Source: Paenibacillus sp. RUD330 (GTDB lineage Bacteria; Bacillota; Bacilli; Paenibacillales; Paenibacillaceae). From it: a stretch of 64,000 nucleotides of DNA. Numbering within the stretch: the stretch's first letter is position 1; each line of letters opens with the position of its first letter. The stretch spans positions 2,792,501-2,856,500 of the forward strand of contig NZ_CP022655.2 of NCBI RefSeq assembly GCF_002243345.2, read 5' to 3'. The notes below the pieces were generated by a model. It saw nothing but the letters and a program-made list of their open reading frames with translations, was not told where the DNA came from and ran no database searches. The translations under genes and the position numbers were made by a program. Of the stretch, positions 61,987 through 64,000 are shown piece after piece.

Positions 61987-62718
61987 ATATCGGAACGAGG
62001 ACATCGCTATTATGATGAGGAGGACTTTCTGAAGGCTTACCTGAGCCGCAGAAGCCTTGTGGACAATGCCAACGATACTTTGGAAAAACCTGTCATGCTG
62101 GAGCTGATCGGGAACCCGGAAGGCTTGCGCATTCTGGATCTGGGCTGCGGCGACGCGCGCTTCGGCGCGGAGCTGCTGGAGCGGAACTGCGCCTCTTACA
62201 CCGGACTCGAAGGCAGCAAGGCGATGTCGGAGCTGGCTCGGAGGACACTTGCCGGTACAGCCGGCACGGTCATCCTCGGCTCGATGGAGGATTGGAGCTA
62301 TCCGCAGGCAAGCTGCGATCTGGTGCTGTCGAGGCTGGCGCTGCACTATGTGGAACACCTGGAAGCCGTGCTGGCACGGATTGTCCAATCCCTGAAGCCC
62401 GGCGGCCGGCTGGTGTTCTCCGTCGAGCACCCGGTCATCACCTCGACTCTTCAGCCTTCGGGGACCCGGACCGACTGGACCGTCGACCGGTACTTCGACG
62501 AAGGCTTCCGGGAGCAGCAATGGCTGGGCTCGACGGTAAAGAAAATGCATCGCACTCTCGAGCATTACTTCTCCGCCCTTCAAGCGGCCGGCCTCCAGGT
62601 CGAGAGCCTGCGCGAGTCGAATCCCGTCCGGGAACGGTTCCATTCCGCGGATGCCTACGAGAGGCGCCGGAGAATCCCGCTTTTCTTGTTCTTCTCGGCA
62701 TCGCGGCCTTCTCTCTAG
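61987..62718 (+). CDS. SAM-dependent methyltransferase with apparent ATA start
   Basis: A class I methyltransferase of about 243 residues. The N-terminal text SERGHRYYDEEDFLKAYLSRRSLVDNANDTLEKPVMLELIG is characteristic of a Paenibacillus/Bacillus family, followed by motif I ILDLGCGDARFGAELLE, acidic YTGLEGS, and LKPGGRLVFSVEHPV. The ORF has no ATG, GTG or TTG at the proper place: ATA (61987-61989) stands seven bases after AGGAGG (61974-61979). The upstream codons of the frame precede the promoter and cannot be translated. Acceptor unknown. It is convergent with the next gene. Confidence 0.82.
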   Translation: MSERGHRYYDEEDFLKAYLSRRSLVDNANDTLEKPVMLELIGNPEGLRILDLGCGDARFGAELLERNCASYTGLEGSKAMSELARRTLAGTAGTVILGSMEDWSYPQASCDLVLSRLALHYVEHLEAVLARIVQSLKPGGRLVFSVEHPVITSTLQPSGTRTDWTVDRYFDEGFREQQWLGSTVKKMHRTLEHYFSALQAAGLQVESLRESNPVRERFHSADAYERRRRIPLFLFFSASRPSL

Positions 62719-62726
62719 AGCGGTCG

Positions 62727-63623
62727 CTATCCCGCTTCGCCGGCGGCTTTCACCTTGCCGTATGTAATCATCATGTTGGGGGCATAAGTCAGACAGCTGT
62801 CCTTGTTCAAGGCCTGGGATAGGCGAAGCTCGTTCTCATATTGCGTCTGCGCTTCCTCCGGGCTGGCTCCCCGCCCGACAAGCCTATCGATCCAGGCGTC
62901 CCTGTCGGCGTCGGGGGCATCCGCGTAGCCGTTTTCCTGGAACAAGCGATAGAGACGCTCCCGGCTGTCCTCTGCCAGACCAGGATGGAGGACATTGACC
63001 TTGTCGGTAACCCGGCACCCGACATCGCGCAGACCAGCCCGGCTGAAATAAGCCGGCAATTGAATGCCGATATTGCCATTCTTTCCGCTGCCCGCGGCGT
63101 CTCTTTCATACAGCTTCTGGAGCATTCCAAGCTGAACGACGCTCGATTGCGGATGCCCGTCCAGATGGAAGTTCGCCGAATTGGCGATCCAATGAGGCTC
63201 GAATGCGATGACCATGCCGCTATCCACGACGCTGGCAATCATCTTGCCGATGATCTTCTCTGGATTCGGCATATGCAGAAGAAAAGCATGGCAAAGAGCG
63301 ATGTCGTATTTCCGCTCCGGCTCGTACTCTTGGATGTCTCCATGCAGGAATTCAGCCTCATAAGGGAGAGAAGCGAACAATCTCCTTCCTTCTTCCAGCA
63401 GCTTGGAGCCGAGATCCAAGCCGGTATAGGTCGAGCCTGTCGGAAGCAGCGGCAGCAGCTTGAGCCCAAGGTATCCGAAGCCGCAGCCGAAATCGAACAG
63501 GTTCACCGCGGCTTCGATCTTCCATACCTTGGAAACTAGAAATTCAAGGTAGTCGTCATTGTAGAAGAGCTCCTTCGATCGACGAAGGTATTGAATCCTC
63601 TCATCCCATTCATAACCGCTCAT
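62727..63623 (-). CDS. SAM-dependent methyltransferase
   Basis: A 298-residue methyltransferase. Motif I reads LFDFGCGFGYLGLKLLP, followed by YTGLDLGSKLLEEG, FLHGDIQEYE and YDIALCHAFLLHMPNPEKIIGKM. A C-terminal 100-residue extension (about 200-298) contains a helical part of unknown role. It is not closely alike to the convergent methyltransferase. Substrate unknown. Confidence 0.87.
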   Translation of the reverse strand: MSGYEWDERIQYLRRSKELFYNDDYLEFLVSKVWKIEAAVNLFDFGCGFGYLGLKLLPLLPTGSTYTGLDLGSKLLEEGRRLFASLPYEAEFLHGDIQEYEPERKYDIALCHAFLLHMPNPEKIIGKMIASVVDSGMVIAFEPHWIANSANFHLDGHPQSSVVQLGMLQKLYERDAAGSGKNGNIGIQLPAYFSRAGLRDVGCRVTDKVNVLHPGLAEDSRERLYRLFQENGYADAPDADRDAWIDRLVGRGASPEEAQTQYENELRLSQALNKDSCLTYAPNMMITYGKVKAAGEAG

Positions 63624-63742
63624 CTATTCAGCGCCTCCCTGTTTCATGTTTCAGCCACGAAAATTAAAATCTCAGATATGTCTTCCCATTCATCGCTGTC
63701 GATGCTATGCTGGGAAGAAATTTTTTCGGAAGGCGGATTGCC

Positions 63743-64000
63743 ATGAAGATCGATGACCTCGATGCCTTGCTGCTGCCAGTGCCCGAAAGCTTTGAAAGCG
63801 ACCGCCTGCTGATCCGCGCCGCTCAATGGGGGGACGGGCTCCCATTGAACGAAGCTATTGCGGAAAGCATCGATGACCTCCGTCTATGGATGCCTTGGGC
63901 AAAGGAAGTTCCATCCGCAGACGATTCGGAGGCTTATGTCCGAAGGTCGAGACTGAACTATCTGGAACGCAAGGATATGGCCTATCTGCTCTTCCACAAG
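63743..64000 (+). CDS. RimJ/RimL-type N-acetyltransferase (partial)
   Basis: The gene starts at ATG 63743 behind GGAAGGCGG and runs off the right edge after 86 codons. The visible protein MKIDDLDALLLPVPESFESDRLLIRAAQWGD, LNEAIAESIDDLRLWMPWAKEVPS and SEAYVRRSRLNYLERKDMAYLLF matches the start of GNAT acetyltransferases of the ribosomal-protein-serine (RimL) type. It is divergent from the methyltransferase gene. The acetyl-CoA site lies beyond the window. Confidence 0.85.
   Translation, partial: MKIDDLDALLLPVPESFESDRLLIRAAQWGDGLPLNEAIAESIDDLRLWMPWAKEVPSADDSEAYVRRSRLNYLERKDMAYLLFHK

Noticed and set aside
61961-62032. A 23-codon upstream reading frame starting ATGTGGACC before the methyltransferase
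   Set aside because: Its ATG overlaps the TATAAT box, so it would not be in the transcript.

Overview
The window looks like chromosomal DNA of a Paenibacillus-type Firmicute. Reasons: roughly 58% GC by eye, strong AGGAGG ribosome-binding sites, many intrinsic terminators, YesM/YesN-style sensor pairs beside sugar ABC transporters, SLH-anchored and secreted glycoside hydrolases, cre-like (CcpA) sites, and VanZ, FusB-type and DUF3934 proteins. No rRNA, tRNA, phage, insertion sequence or CRISPR array was found. Both ends cut a gene: an SgrR-type regulator on the left and a RimJ/RimL-type acetyltransferase on the right.

Region 1 (1-6.7 kb) holds housekeeping genes: SgrR-like regulator, RNA cyclic phosphodiesterase ThpR, Nudix hydrolase, cation-efflux transporter, SelO AMPylase and a chemotaxis receptor. 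Region 2 (6.8-27.6 kb) is the centrepiece: sixteen genes on the minus strand for L-rhamnose. In transcription order they are aldolase/dehydrogenase rhaEW, isomerase rhaA, kinase rhaB, lutABC for L-lactate, a DeoR regulator, a fucose/arabinose-isomerase-like enzyme, a three-gene sensor (lipoprotein sugar-binding protein, YesM-like kinase, YesN-like AraC regulator), mutarotase rhaM, a terminator, and the ABC importer (ATPase, two permeases, binding protein). Together they import, epimerise, isomerise, phosphorylate and cleave rhamnose, and oxidise the lactaldehyde branch through lactate to pyruvate. Two identical 10-bp direct repeats spaced exactly 20 bp overlap the rhaEW promoter, as expected for the AraC-type regulator.

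Region 3 (27.9-35.4 kb) carries a secreted GH87 alpha-1,3-glucanase with discoidin, CARDB and Thr-Pro linker modules, and a secreted GH16 beta-glucanase with a ricin-type lectin tail; together they suit attack on fungal walls or alpha-glucan biofilms. A methyltransferase, a serine hydrolase and a TPR protein lie among them. Region 4 (35.7-48.1 kb) is mixed: HxlR regulator, two SDR proteins, VanZ, MFS, GNAT, FusB-like EF-G-binding protein, a YdcZ-transporter/Crp-regulator/nucleotidase operon preceded by a perfect 24-bp palindrome at about -42, a P1 peptidase, zinc-ribbon and DUF3934 proteins, and an SLH-GH18 surface enzyme. Region 5 (48.1-54.1 kb) has an 8 x 8-bp tandem repeat, then the tctCBA tricarboxylate transporter divergent from a CitA/CitB-like two-component pair. 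Region 6 (54-64 kb) has a gene broken by an in-frame amber codon, a rhodanese, a LysR regulator and a methyltransferase that both seem to start at ATA, a BmrCD-like ABC exporter with its PadR repressor and operators, YebC, a second methyltransferase and the partial acetyltransferase.

The best leads are the three-component rhamnose sensor with its operator, the two ATA starts behind ideal ribosome-binding sites, the amber-interrupted gene, the Crp-type palindrome, and the 18-bp perfect hairpin inside the PadR coding region. All homology statements are from recognition of motifs, not from searches.
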